Of a DNA stretch of 64,000 bases, positions 42,969-52,171 are shown piece after piece (position 1 is the first letter of the stretch; each line of letters starts with the position of its first letter). The position numbers and the translations under genes are program-made. The notes beneath the pieces are model-generated. The model ran no database searches and was not told the origin of the DNA. It saw only the letters and a program-made list of their open reading frames with translations. Where the stretch lies: the NCBI RefSeq assembly GCF_001509485.1, contig NZ_LLZI01000158.1, forward strand, positions 1 to 64,000, in the 5' to 3' direction. The DNA comes from Streptomyces sp. NRRL F-4489 (GTDB lineage: Bacteria; Actinomycetota; Actinomycetes; Streptomycetales; Streptomycetaceae).

Positions 42969-44303
42969 ATGACCTTCACGGACCGAGACCGTGCCGTTCA
43001 GGCAGCCATCACTCAGGGGCTGGTCGGCTCCGGGCAGCCCGTGGCGGGGCTGCTCGACATCGCCGGCATCCGCCGGTCCGCGGCCGAACTCCGCGCCGCC
43101 TTCGCGGAGTTCACCGCTCCGGGCACCCCGGTCCTGCACGCGTTCGCGGTGAAGGCCGCCGCCCTCGTCCCCGTACTGCGGCTGCTGGCGCAGGAAGGCA
43201 TCGGCTGCGAGGTGGCCAGCCCCGGCGAGCTGGCCGTGGCCCGGGCCGCCGGGATCCCGGCCCGTGACACCGTCCTGGACTCCCCCGCCAAGACCCGTTC
43301 CGAGCTCCGCGAGGCGCTCGCCCTCGGCATCGCCGTCAACGTCGACAACCACGAGGAACTGGCCCGTATCGACCGGATGATGGCCTCCGCGCCGTCCACC
43401 GCCCCGATAGGGCTGCGGGTCAATCCGCAGATCGGCGGCGGCAGCATCGGCGCGATGAGCACCGCCACCGACACCTCCAAGTTCGGCATCCCGCTGCGCG
43501 ACTCAGGGGCCCGCGACTGGGTCGTCCGGGCCTGCCTCGACCGGCCGTGGCTGACCCGCCTGCACGCCCACGTCGGCTCCCAGGGCATGCCGCTGGAGCG
43601 GATGGCCGAGGGCGTCCGGGCGCTCTACGACCTCGCCGAGGAGATCAACGAACAGGCCGGCGGCCGCCGGATCACCACCCTCGACATCGGCGGCGGCCTG
43701 CCCGTCAACTTCGCCTCCGACACCGTCACCCCCACCTACCGCGAGTACGCGGCAGTGCTGCACGCGGCGGTCCCCGGACTGTTCTCCGGGCGGTACGGGC
43801 TGGTCACCGAGTTCGGCCGGTCGCTGCTGGCCAAGCACGGGATGGTGCTGGCCCGCGTCGAGTACGCGAAGTGGGCCGGCGGCCGCCCGATCGCGGTCAC
43901 CCACGCCGGCGCCCAGGTCGCCACCCGCACGGTCTTCGCGCCCGCGGCCTGGCCGATCCGGGTGGCGGCGTACGACGCGGCCGGCCGGCCGAAGACCGGG
44001 GCGCCGGTCCCGCAGGACATCGCCGGCCCCTGCTGCTTCGCCGGCGACCTGGTCGCCGAGAACCGCCCGCTGCCGCTGCTGGAGGCCGGCGACCACACCG
44101 CCCTCCTGGACACCGGCGCGTACTACTTCTCCACCCACTTCGCCTACAACTCGCTGCCCCGGCCCGGTGTGTACGGCTACGCGGCCGGGCCGGACGGCAC
44201 GGTGCGGTTCGCCACCGTCCGGACCCCGCAGACCCTGGAGGAGCTCACCGCCGAGAGCGGCGCCGCGCACGCCGACGACCTGCGCGACCTCGCCCTGGGC
44301 TGA
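42969..44303 (+). CDS. PLP-dependent decarboxylase of the diaminopimelate/ornithine decarboxylase family
   Basis: 444 residues. An alanine-racemase-type barrel with the PLP lysine Lys62 (HAFAVKAA), the glycine loop DIGGGLPVNF and a C-terminal beta domain with GPCCFAGDLVAENRPLP, the equivalent of the catalytic Cys-Asp pair. The N-terminus lacks the usual diaminopimelate decarboxylase length and the GPCC segment differs from the standard CESGD, so it may act on another diamino acid. Streptomyces genomes commonly have such a paralogue besides lysA. It stands alone, 73 bases from the convergent RpiR regulator. Confidence 0.85.
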   Translation: MTFTDRDRAVQAAITQGLVGSGQPVAGLLDIAGIRRSAAELRAAFAEFTAPGTPVLHAFAVKAAALVPVLRLLAQEGIGCEVASPGELAVARAAGIPARDTVLDSPAKTRSELREALALGIAVNVDNHEELARIDRMMASAPSTAPIGLRVNPQIGGGSIGAMSTATDTSKFGIPLRDSGARDWVVRACLDRPWLTRLHAHVGSQGMPLERMAEGVRALYDLAEEINEQAGGRRITTLDIGGGLPVNFASDTVTPTYREYAAVLHAAVPGLFSGRYGLVTEFGRSLLAKHGMVLARVEYAKWAGGRPIAVTHAGAQVATRTVFAPAAWPIRVAAYDAAGRPKTGAPVPQDIAGPCCFAGDLVAENRPLPLLEAGDHTALLDTGAYYFSTHFAYNSLPRPGVYGYAAGPDGTVRFATVRTPQTLEELTAESGAAHADDLRDLALG

Positions 44304-44376
44304 GCGCGGGCGCGCGCCGGCCGGGGCGCGCGCCGGCCGGGGCGCCCGCCGGGGCCCGCCCCGCGCCCCCGGCGCC

Positions 44377-45336
44377 TCACTCCACGAACAGCCCCCGCTC
44401 CGCCGCCTTGGTGTCGAACTCCTCCAGGCGGGCCTGGGCGTCGGGCAGCCCGTCGCACATCGCCTCCAGCAGCACCCGCCCCAGCAGCATCGGGGCGCAC
44501 GCGGTGTCGAAGGCCAGACCGGTGCCGACCGGGGCCGGCAGCAGCAGATCGCTGTGGTGCGCCACCGGCGCGAACGCGCTGTCGGCGACGGTGACGACGG
44601 TCAGCCCGGCGGCGCGGGCGCACTCCAGGGCCTCGATGACCTCGCGCGGGTGGCGGGGCAGCGCGAAGCACAGCAGCACGGTGGCCCCGGCGCGTACCGC
44701 CGCGTCGATGCGGTCGGTGAGCATGGTGCCGCCCTCGTCCAGCAGCCGGACGTCGGGGTGGACCTTCCGTGCGAAGTACGCGAAACCGGCGGCCTGCGCG
44801 GTGGCCGCGCGCAGGCCGAGGACCGGCAGCGGCCGGGAGCGGGCGAGCAGGCGCCCGGCCTCGGTCACCGGCCCGGTGTCGGCGAGCGCGTCGGCCAGGT
44901 GCCGGAGGTTCTCGATCTCGGCCTGGACGGCCTGCTGGTACTCGTTCAGCGCACCGGCGCCGCCGGGCTTCCCGGCGGGGGCCACGTCCCGGAGGTGGCG
45001 GCGGAGCGCCGGGTAGCCGTCGAAGCCGAGCGCCACCGCGAAGCGGGTGACGGACGGCTGGCTGACCCCGGCGAGTTCGGCCAGCTCGACGCTGGAGAGG
45101 AACGGCGCGTCGGCGGCCCGCCGCACCATGCAGTGGGCGATCCGGCGCTGGGTCGGCGTCAGCCGGTGCCCCTCGAAGAGCCGCTGGAGGCGGGCCGCGC
45201 CGCCGGCGCCCGGCCCGTCGGCGGCCCGGCCCGCCGCCGCCCGCCCGGCCGCGCCGGTCCCCCGCGCCCGCGTGCCGCCCGCGCGGACGCCGCCGTCCAC
45301 GTCACCGCCCACGCCGTTGTCCCCGTCCCCGCTCAT
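44377..45336 (-). CDS. MurR/RpiR-family transcriptional regulator
   Basis: 319 residues. A low-complexity Gly/Ala/Arg N-terminus (1-45) precedes an HTH_6 domain (RLTPTQRRIAHCM, LSSVELAELAGVSQPSVTRFAVALGF) and a SIS sugar-phosphate-binding domain (about 150-290, with FALPRHPREVIEAL and VADSAFAP). The ATG at 45336 has AGGAAGAGG upstream; longer in-frame starts are possible. It is divergent from the cytosine permease, with a 317-base gap holding an inverted repeat, so the permease is the likely target. Effector unknown. Confidence 0.9.
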   Translation of the reverse strand: MSGDGDNGVGGDVDGGVRAGGTRARGTGAAGRAAAGRAADGPGAGGAARLQRLFEGHRLTPTQRRIAHCMVRRAADAPFLSSVELAELAGVSQPSVTRFAVALGFDGYPALRRHLRDVAPAGKPGGAGALNEYQQAVQAEIENLRHLADALADTGPVTEAGRLLARSRPLPVLGLRAATAQAAGFAYFARKVHPDVRLLDEGGTMLTDRIDAAVRAGATVLLCFALPRHPREVIEALECARAAGLTVVTVADSAFAPVAHHSDLLLPAPVGTGLAFDTACAPMLLGRVLLEAMCDGLPDAQARLEEFDTKAAERGLFVE

Positions 45337-45653
45337 CGCCTCTTCCTCCCGGCCCGCTCCGGGCCTTGTCGTCTGCCGACCGACTGTACGGAATTCCCGG
45401 CCGCGCCGGTCCGGGGTACGGGCGGAAGCGGCCCGTCCGGCCGCCCGGCGCCCGCCCCTCCCCGCCACCACCAATCCAGTCCCGCCTATTGACCTCCCAT
45501 TCATTCACACCGATCCTGCATGAATCCATACACGCAGCGCACCCGGAGCGCGCCCGAAGCGCAACCGGGGCGCATTCGGCCACCCCGGACAAGGCAAAGA
45601 GCACGTACGCACGGCACACCCAGCACCCCAGCACCCCGAAAGAGGCGGGCACC
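45337..45653. promoter_or_regulatory. Divergent control region with ATTCAT/ATGAAT repeat
   Basis: The arms ATTCAT (45499-45504) and ATGAAT (45520-45525) are spaced 15 bases apart, and TTGACC at 45489-45494 lies just upstream of the left arm. Read rightwards the TTGACC could be a -35 box of the permease, with the repeat overlapping the promoter as a repressor site would. The first half is C-rich without signals. AGAGG precedes the permease ATG. Confidence 0.4.
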
Positions 45654-47066
45654 ATGGCAGGAGTGATCGAGCAGCGCTCGATCGACGTCGTCCCGGACGA
45701 CGAGCGGCACGGCAGCGCGGTCAGCCAGTTCACCCTCTGGCTCGGCGCCAACCTCCAGGTCACCGCCGTGGTCACCGGCGCGCTGGCCGTCGTCTTCGGC
45801 GCCAACGCCTGCTGGGCGGTGATCGGCCTGCTGCTCGGCAACCTCGCGGGCGGCGCCGTGATGGCGCTGCACTCCGCCCAGGGCCCGCGCCTCGGACTGC
45901 CGCAGATGATCACCTCGCGGGCGCAGTTCGGCGTGCGCGGCGCGGTGGTGCCGCTGGCGCTGGTGATCGTCATGTACATCGGCTTCTTCGCCAGCGGCAG
46001 CGTGCTCGCCGGGCAGGCGGTGGGCGAGCTGACGCACCTGGGCGGCACGGCCGGCATCGTGCTCTTCGCCGCGGTCACCGCCGTCGCCGCGGCCGTCGGC
46101 TACCGCCTGATCCACCTCCTCGGCAAGATCGCCGGCCTGGTCTGCGCGCTGGCCTTCGTCTACCTCGGCGTCCACCTGCTCCAGCGCGCCGACCTCGCCG
46201 CGCTGCTGCACGACCGCGGTTTCGCGCTGCCGGTCTTCCTGCTCGCGGTCTCGCTCTCGGCGTCCTGGCAGCTGGCGTTCGGCCCGTACGTGGCGGACTA
46301 CTCCCGCTATCTGCCGCGCCACACCTCCACCCGCGCCACGTTCTGGTGGACGCTCTCCGGGTCGGTGCTGGGCGCGCAGTGGTCGATGACGTTCGGGGCG
46401 CTGGCGGCCGCGGCGGCCCCGGCCGCGTTCACCGGCAACGAGGTCGGCTATCTCGTCGGACTCGGCGGTACGGGGCTGATCGCCTCGTTCCTCTACTTCG
46501 TCATCGCGCTCGGCAAGCTCACCATCAACATCCTCAACACCTACGGCGGCTTCATGTCGCTGGTCACCAGCGTCAGCGGCTTCCGCGGCCAGCGCACCCT
46601 CTCCGCGCGCGGCCGGGCGGCGTACATCGCCGGGATCATGGTGGCCGGGACCGCCGTCGCGCTGCTCGGCAAGGACTCCTTCCTCACCTCCTTCAAGGAC
46701 TTCCTGCTCTTCCTGCTGACGTTCTTCACGCCCTGGTCGGCGATCAACCTCACCGACTACTACCTGATCTCCAAGGAGCGCTACGACATCCCGGCGCTCA
46801 CCGACCCCGGCGGCCGCTACGGCGCCTGGAACGTCCGCGCGCTGGCGGTCTACGCCTTCGGGGTGCTGGCCCAACTCCCGTTCCTGGCCACGCAGTTCTA
46901 CACCGGCCCGCTGGTCGCCCCGCTCGGCGGCGCCGATATCTCCTGGCTGGTCGGCCTGGCCGTGCCCGCCGTCCTGTACCGGCTCACCGCCCGCCGCGAC
47001 GCCCACCGCCCCGGCGCCCCGGACGCCCCGGAGGGGCACCACCTGCCGGCCGGTCTCGGGGGCTAG
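45654..47066 (+). CDS. NCS1 family cytosine/purine permease
   Basis: 470 residues with about 12 membrane helices. NCS1 landmarks: FTLWLGANLQVTAVVTGALAVVFG in helix 1, GLPQMITSRAQFGVRG after helix 2, and PYVADYSRYLPR in the helix 6-7 region. It would import cytosine or a related base with a cation. The ATG at 45654 begins the conserved acidic N-terminus. The divergent RpiR gene is the probable regulator. Confidence 0.92.
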   Translation: MAGVIEQRSIDVVPDDERHGSAVSQFTLWLGANLQVTAVVTGALAVVFGANACWAVIGLLLGNLAGGAVMALHSAQGPRLGLPQMITSRAQFGVRGAVVPLALVIVMYIGFFASGSVLAGQAVGELTHLGGTAGIVLFAAVTAVAAAVGYRLIHLLGKIAGLVCALAFVYLGVHLLQRADLAALLHDRGFALPVFLLAVSLSASWQLAFGPYVADYSRYLPRHTSTRATFWWTLSGSVLGAQWSMTFGALAAAAAPAAFTGNEVGYLVGLGGTGLIASFLYFVIALGKLTINILNTYGGFMSLVTSVSGFRGQRTLSARGRAAYIAGIMVAGTAVALLGKDSFLTSFKDFLLFLLTFFTPWSAINLTDYYLISKERYDIPALTDPGGRYGAWNVRALAVYAFGVLAQLPFLATQFYTGPLVAPLGGADISWLVGLAVPAVLYRLTARRDAHRPGAPDAPEGHHLPAGLGG

Positions 47067-47107
47067 CCCTACCGCGCGGGCCCCCTCCCTGTCCCTACGC
47101 TCGGCGT

Positions 47108-47572
47108 ATGGCGACACACGACCCCGCATCCCGGTCCTCCACCCCGCGGTCCCCCGACTCCGACCTGCGCACCGACCTCGACGCCGCGCTCCGGACCCGT
47201 GCCGAGCTGGGCCCCGAGTACGAGGCGGAGCTGGTCGAATCCTTCCTGGAGAAGCTCGACCGGAACGTCGAACGGCGGGTGCGCCGGCAGGTGGCCGAGC
47301 AGCAGGTGCAAGTGGCGCGCGGGCACCGGCCGCCGGGTGCCGGGTCCGGCCGGTCGGAGTTCTGGGAGCGGTTCGCGGTCGCCGTGGTCTCGCTGGTGCT
47401 GGCCGTCCCGCTGACCGCGATCGCCGTGGTCAACGCCGGGCTGGTCGGCCTGGTGGTCTGCTGGGCCGGCGTCGTCGGCGTCAACGCCGTCCACGGCCTG
47501 GCGCCGGGCACGCGGCGGCGGACCCGCGCGGACCGCCCCGACGAGGAGTGGCGCGACGAGAAGTGGGGCTGA
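47108..47572 (+). CDS. Small membrane protein with N-terminal coiled region
   Basis: 154 residues. The acidic/charged N-terminus (ELGPEYEAELVESFLEKLDRNVERRVRRQVAEQ) is likely helical and is followed by two close membrane segments at about 85-125 (FAVAVVSLVLAVPLTAIAVV, LVGLVVCWAGVVG) and an Arg/Asp-rich tail. The layout matches a common Streptomyces family of unknown function. No clear ribosome site. It follows the permease by 41 bases and may be co-transcribed. Confidence 0.78.
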   Translation: MATHDPASRSSTPRSPDSDLRTDLDAALRTRAELGPEYEAELVESFLEKLDRNVERRVRRQVAEQQVQVARGHRPPGAGSGRSEFWERFAVAVVSLVLAVPLTAIAVVNAGLVGLVVCWAGVVGVNAVHGLAPGTRRRTRADRPDEEWRDEKWG

Positions 47573-47971
47573 CCGCAGCACCGGGACCGGACCGGAGCCA
47601 GGGGGGTTTTCGCGGGGACCGCCGCACCCCGGCCGGAGCCGGGGGCGGGACGACGGCGGTCCCCGCCCGGGACGCGATCCGGGTCAGGGCCGGCCCTCGC
47701 ATCCTGGCGATCGTGGAGGTCCGGGAGCCGCTCCGGAGGTCCGTATCGCCTGACACCACTGTGGCGCAGAAGTGTTAACCCCGTGCTGCGCCCACGTGAC
47801 GCCTACGCGCCCCTAGCGGCGCCGGCCCTTTTCCTGACGGAAACCTGACACGCGACCCGGCACCGCACAACGGGCCGGGCCCACGACCGGGCCCACGGGC
47901 CGGGCCACGGGCGCGGGCACCAGCCGCCCGCCCGGACGCCCGCGCCCCCGCCCGCCGGAAGACCTCCGCCC
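47573..47971. other. 399-base gap with a terminator-like hairpin
   Basis: A long inverted repeat GCGGGGACCGCCG (47612-47624) and CGGCGGTCCCCGC (47654-47666) could end the upstream gene. The rest (47760-47971) is C-rich with repeated GGGCCGGGCC words near the end of the cystathionine synthase gene. No credible reading frame was seen. Confidence 0.55.
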
Positions 47972-49360
47972 CTACTTCCCGGCCCCCCGCGCCAGATAAG
48001 CCAGCAGGTCCTGCCGGCTGACCACGCCCTTCGGCTTGCCCTCGACCAGCACGATCGCCGCGTCGGCGGTCTCCAGCACCGCCATCAGGTCGGCGACCGG
48101 CTCGCCCGAGCCGACCTGCGGCAGCGGCGGGCACATGTGCTTCTCCAGCGGGTCGGAGAGCGAGGCCCGCTGGGTGAACAGCGCGTCCAGCAGCTCCCGT
48201 TCGACGACCGACCCGACGACCTCGGCGGCCATCACGTCCGGGTGCCCGGCGCCCGGCTTGACGATCGGCATCTGCGAGACGCCGTACTCCCGCAGCACCT
48301 CGATCGCCTCGCCGACCGTCTCCTCCGGGTGCATGTGGACGAGCGAGGGCAGCGCGCCCGCCTTGTGCTGGAGGACCTCGCCGACCCGGGCGGCGGTGCC
48401 GCTCTCCTCCAGGAAGCCGTAGTCGGCCATCCACTCGTCGTTGAAGATCTTGGAGAGGTAGCCGCGGCCGCTGTCCGGCAGCAGGATGACCATCACATCG
48501 TCCGGGCCGAGCCGCTCGGCGACCCGCAGACCGGCCACCACGGCCATCCCGCAGGAGCCGCCGACCAGCAGGCCCTCCTCCTTGGCCAGCCGCCGGGTCA
48601 TCTGGAAGGCGTCCTTGTCGGACACCGCCACGATCTCGTCGGCGACATCGCGGTCGTAGGCGGTCGGCCAGAAGTCCTCACCGACGCCCTCGATGAGGTA
48701 CGGCCGGCCGGAGCCGCCGCTGTAGACGGAGCCCTCCGGGTCGGCGCCGATGACCTTCACCCGGCCCTCGCTGGCGTCCTTCAGATAGCGGCCGGTGCCG
48801 CTGATCGTGCCGCCGGTGCCGACGCCCGCCACGAAGTGCGTGATCCGCCCGTCGGTCTGCTCCCACAGCTCCGGCCCGGTGGTCTCGTAGTGCGAGCGCG
48901 GGTTGTTGGGGTTGCTGTACTGGTCCGGCTTCCAGGCGCCGGGCGTCTCGCGCACCAGCCGGTCCGAGACGTTGTAGTACGAGTCCGGGTGCTCGGGGTC
49001 CACCGCGGTGGGGCAGACCACCACCTCGGCGCCGTACGCCCGCAGCACGTTGATCTTGTCCGTGGACACCTTGTCCGGGCAGACGAAGATGCACTTGTAG
49101 CCCTTCTGCTGGGCCACGATCGCGAGCCCGACGCCGGTGTTCCCGGACGTCGGCTCCACGATCGTGCCGCCCGGGCGCAACTCGCCGGACTCCTCGGCGG
49201 CCTCGATCATCCGCAGCGCGATCCGGTCCTTGACCGATCCGCCCGGGTTGAAGTACTCGACCTTCACCAGGACGGTTGCCTGGATCCCCTGAGTGACGCT
49301 GTTGAGCCGGACGAGCGGGGTGTTGCCGACGAGCTCAATCATCGAATCGTAAAACTGCAC
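47972..49360 (-). CDS. Cystathionine beta-synthase with C-terminal CBS pair
   Basis: 462 residues. A fold type II PLP enzyme: Lys44 in FNPGGSVKDR, PTSGNTGVGLA (phosphate/substrate loop), GVGTGGTISGTGRYLK (PLP phosphate loop) and GGSCGMAVV. Two CBS domains follow (about 340-400 and 405-460), as in enzymes of this type in actinobacteria. It condenses serine (or O-acetylserine) with homocysteine to cystathionine, or makes cysteine. The GTG at 49360 follows GGAGACC. It is divergent from the SGNH hydrolase. Confidence 0.95.
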   Translation of the reverse strand: MQFYDSMIELVGNTPLVRLNSVTQGIQATVLVKVEYFNPGGSVKDRIALRMIEAAEESGELRPGGTIVEPTSGNTGVGLAIVAQQKGYKCIFVCPDKVSTDKINVLRAYGAEVVVCPTAVDPEHPDSYYNVSDRLVRETPGAWKPDQYSNPNNPRSHYETTGPELWEQTDGRITHFVAGVGTGGTISGTGRYLKDASEGRVKVIGADPEGSVYSGGSGRPYLIEGVGEDFWPTAYDRDVADEIVAVSDKDAFQMTRRLAKEEGLLVGGSCGMAVVAGLRVAERLGPDDVMVILLPDSGRGYLSKIFNDEWMADYGFLEESGTAARVGEVLQHKAGALPSLVHMHPEETVGEAIEVLREYGVSQMPIVKPGAGHPDVMAAEVVGSVVERELLDALFTQRASLSDPLEKHMCPPLPQVGSGEPVADLMAVLETADAAIVLVEGKPKGVVSRQDLLAYLARGAGK

Positions 49361-49594
49361 GGTGGTCTCCGCGGTCGGGGGCACGCTCTCCTGCGCCCGT
49401 GCCGCCAGCCTATTGCCCTGGTGGGCCGGGGGCCCCCGGGTCCGTCCGCACGGCTCCATCGGGGGCCCGGAGCGGTGCGGCGCGTTGCGGCGGGGTCCGG
49501 AACGGGCATCTGACAGATGACGGAGTTCTGCCCTTTCACGTGCGCGTCCGGCCCTGCCGCGGCGCGCCCGCGCTGCACGGGGAGGTGCCGGCCG

Positions 49595-50614
49595 ATGGCG
49601 ATGACGAGGTCCAGGGCGAGGGTCGCGCGGCGGATCGCGACCGCGGCGGCGTTCGGCGGCGGCGGCGCCGGGCTGCTGGGCGTGGCCGCGGTCGGGCTGC
49701 TGCTGACCGAGGTGCGGCTGGCCCGCCGCACGGTCGGCGGCTCCAGCGACATCCCGCCCTGCGCCGACGGCCGCTACGGCGCCGCCTTCGGCCACCGCAC
49801 CGACCGTCCGCCGCTGCGGCTGGGCTTCCTCGGCGACTCCACGGCGGCGGGCCAGGGCGTCCACCGGGCCTCCCAGACGCCCGGCGCGCTGCTCGCCAGG
49901 GGCCTGGCCGCGCTCGCCGAACTCCCCGTCGACCTCCGCAACGTGGCCCTGCCCGGCGCCCGGTCCGACGACCTGCCGCGCCAGGTGCAGCTGATCCTGG
50001 ACGGCGGCGAGGAGGTCCCGGACCTCTGCGTGATCATGATCGGCGCCAATGACGTCACCCGCCGGCTGCCGCCCGCGGAGTCGGTGCGCCATCTGTCGGC
50101 GGCGGTGCGGACGCTGCGCGCGGCCGGCTGCGAGGTCGTCGTCGGCACCTGCCCCGACCTGGGCACCATCGAGCCGGTCTACCAGCCGCTGCGGTGGGTG
50201 GCCCGCCGGCTGTCCCGCCAGCTGGCCGCCGCGCAGACCATCGGCGTGGTCGAGAACGGCGGCCGGACGGTCTCGCTCGGCGCGCTGCTCGGCCCGGAGT
50301 TCGAGGCCCGGCCCCGGGAGCTGTTCGGCCCGGACAACTACCACCCCTCGGCCGAGGGCTACGCCACCGCCGCGATGGCGGTGTTCCCCACGGTGTGCGC
50401 GGCGCTCGGCCTGTGGCCGGAGGAGGAGCGTCCGGAGCCCGCCCGGCGCGAGGACATCCTGCCGGTCGAGCAGGCCGCGGCCCGGGCCGCCTCCGAGGGC
50501 GGTACGGAGGTCACCGCCTCCCGCGCGCCGTGGGCCCTGCTCAAGCACCGCCGGCGCCGCCGCCTGCCGGACCCGGAGGAGGGTGAACGGGACGGGACGG
50601 CGGTGACGGGGTGA
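49595..50614 (+). CDS. SGNH/GDSL hydrolase with N-terminal signal anchor
   Basis: 339 residues. A signal anchor at about 12-36. The catalytic blocks are seen in order: block I FLGDSTAAGQG with Ser82, the Gly-containing block LPGARSDDL, block III MIGANDVTR and block V DNYHPSAEG with the Asp-x-x-His pair. It would be an esterase/lipase-like enzyme at the outer membrane face; substrate unknown. The basic C-terminal tail (KHRRRRRLPD) is unusual for an exported protein. The ATG at 49595 has GGGGAGGT eight bases upstream; an ATG two codons later is equivalent. Confidence 0.9.
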   Translation: MAMTRSRARVARRIATAAAFGGGGAGLLGVAAVGLLLTEVRLARRTVGGSSDIPPCADGRYGAAFGHRTDRPPLRLGFLGDSTAAGQGVHRASQTPGALLARGLAALAELPVDLRNVALPGARSDDLPRQVQLILDGGEEVPDLCVIMIGANDVTRRLPPAESVRHLSAAVRTLRAAGCEVVVGTCPDLGTIEPVYQPLRWVARRLSRQLAAAQTIGVVENGGRTVSLGALLGPEFEARPRELFGPDNYHPSAEGYATAAMAVFPTVCAALGLWPEEERPEPARREDILPVEQAAARAASEGGTEVTASRAPWALLKHRRRRRLPDPEEGERDGTAVTG

Positions 50615-50724
50615 GGGGCGCGCAGGGGCGTACGCGGAACGGACGCTGCCCGCCGGGGCCCGACCGCACGGGGATACCCGCCCGCCCCGTTCCGGGAATA
50701 CCGGCCCGCCCCGCCCCGTTCCCA

Positions 50725-50738
50725 TAAGCGCCCGCTTA
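50725..50738. promoter_or_regulatory. TAAGCG-CC-CGCTTA palindrome upstream of the thiolase
   Basis: Six-base arms around CC, 154 bases before the thiolase start, in an otherwise C-rich gap. The form is typical of TetR-type operators, which often control fatty-acid breakdown genes. No TetR gene is nearby. Confidence 0.4.
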
Positions 50739-50892
50739 GAAAAGAGGCCCGCATCACAGCGCGCAGCGCGTGACCTCTCGCCGTACGTACGGGTAACTTC
50801 CCAGACGGTCCACCCTGTTCGCGGCCCGCCGCCCGGGGCGCCGCCGCGCGACGAGGCACCGGACGCCGCACCTACTCACTCCTGGAGCCGTG

Positions 50893-52113
50893 ATGCCCGA
50901 AGCCGTGATCGTCTCAGCCGCCCGCTCCCCGATCGGCCGCGCCTTCAAGGGCTCCCTGAAGGACCTGCGCCCCGACGACCTCACCGCGACGATCATCCAG
51001 GCCGCGCTCGCCAAGGTGCCCGAGCTGGACCCGGCCGATATCGACGACCTGATGCTGGGCTGCGGTCTGCCCGGCGGCGAGCAGGGCCACAACCTCGGCC
51101 GGATCGTGGCCGTCCAGATGGGGATGGACCACCTCCCGGGCTGCACGATCACCCGCTACTGCTCCTCCTCGCTCCAGACCAGCCGGATGGCGCTGCACGC
51201 GATCAAGGCCGGCGAGGGCGACGTCTTCATCTCGGCGGGCGTCGAGATGGTCTCGCGCAGCGTCAAGGGCACCTCCGACGGCATGCCCGACACCCACAAC
51301 CCGCTCTTCGCGGACGCCGAGGCCCGTACGGCGGCCCGCGCCGAGCAGGAGGGCGCCGACTGGCAGGACCCGCGCGCGGACGGCCTGCTCCCCGACCCGT
51401 ACATCGCGATGGGCCAGACCGCGGAGAATCTGGCCCGTTTCAAGGGCATCACCCGCCAGGAGATGGACGAGTTCGGCGTCCGCTCGCAGAACCTCGCCGA
51501 GCAGGCGATCAAGAACGGCTTCTGGGAGCGGGAGATCACGCCGGTCACGCTGCCGGACGGCACGGTCGTCGCCAAGGACGACGGTCCGCGCGCCGGCGTC
51601 ACGCTGGAGGGCGTGCAGGGCCTGAAGCCGGTGTTCCGCCCGGACGGCCTGGTCACCGCGGGCAACTGCTGCCCGCTCAACGACGGCGCCGCCGCGCTGG
51701 TGATCATGTCCGACACCAAGGCGCGCGAGCTGGGCCTGACCCCGCTGGCCCGGATCGTCTCCACCGGCGTCTCCGGCCTCTCCCCCGAGATCATGGGCTA
51801 CGGCCCGGTGGAGGCCAGCAAGCAGGCGCTCCGGCGCGCCGGGCTGTCGATCGGGGACATCGACCTGGTCGAGATCAACGAGGCGTTCGCCGCGCAGGTC
51901 ATCCCCTCGTACCGCGACCTCGGCATCGACCTGGACCGGCTGAACGTCAACGGCGGCGCGATCGCCGTCGGCCACCCCTTCGGCATGACCGGCGCCCGGA
52001 TCACCACCACGCTGGTCAACTCCCTCCAGTGGCACGACAAGCAGTTCGGCCTGGAGACGATGTGCGTGGGCGGCGGCCAGGGCATGGCCATGGTGATCGA
52101 GCGGCTCAGCTAG
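50893..52113 (+). CDS. Acetyl-CoA acetyltransferase (thiolase)
   Basis: 406 residues, full length. The nucleophilic cysteine is Cys90 in TRYCSSSLQT; the C-terminal catalytic pair is His361 in VGHPFGMTGAR and Cys391 in MCVGGGQG; NEAFAAQV is also present. It cleaves 3-ketoacyl-CoA or condenses two acetyl-CoA. GGAG precedes a GTG at 50890 and the ATG at 50893; the ATG gives the usual MPEAVIVSAARSPIG start. A terminator follows at 52130. Confidence 0.95.
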   Translation: MPEAVIVSAARSPIGRAFKGSLKDLRPDDLTATIIQAALAKVPELDPADIDDLMLGCGLPGGEQGHNLGRIVAVQMGMDHLPGCTITRYCSSSLQTSRMALHAIKAGEGDVFISAGVEMVSRSVKGTSDGMPDTHNPLFADAEARTAARAEQEGADWQDPRADGLLPDPYIAMGQTAENLARFKGITRQEMDEFGVRSQNLAEQAIKNGFWEREITPVTLPDGTVVAKDDGPRAGVTLEGVQGLKPVFRPDGLVTAGNCCPLNDGAAALVIMSDTKARELGLTPLARIVSTGVSGLSPEIMGYGPVEASKQALRRAGLSIGDIDLVEINEAFAAQVIPSYRDLGIDLDRLNVNGGAIAVGHPFGMTGARITTTLVNSLQWHDKQFGLETMCVGGGQGMAMVIERLS

Positions 52114-52129
52114 TCCAGCTCGGACCGAT

Positions 52130-52171
52130 GGGTGCGTGGAAAACGGGTCAACTCCCGTTTCCCGCGCACCC
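52130..52171 (+). terminator. Terminator after the thiolase gene
   Basis: An imperfect stem of 18-base arms: GGGTGCGTGGAAAACGGG against CCCGTTTCCCGCGCACCC, loop TCAACT. It begins 17 bases after the stop. Confidence 0.75.

Noticed and set aside
47548..47778. Short + strand frame after the small membrane protein
   Set aside because: Starts inside the preceding gene, lacks a ribosome site and any family character, and covers a hairpin.
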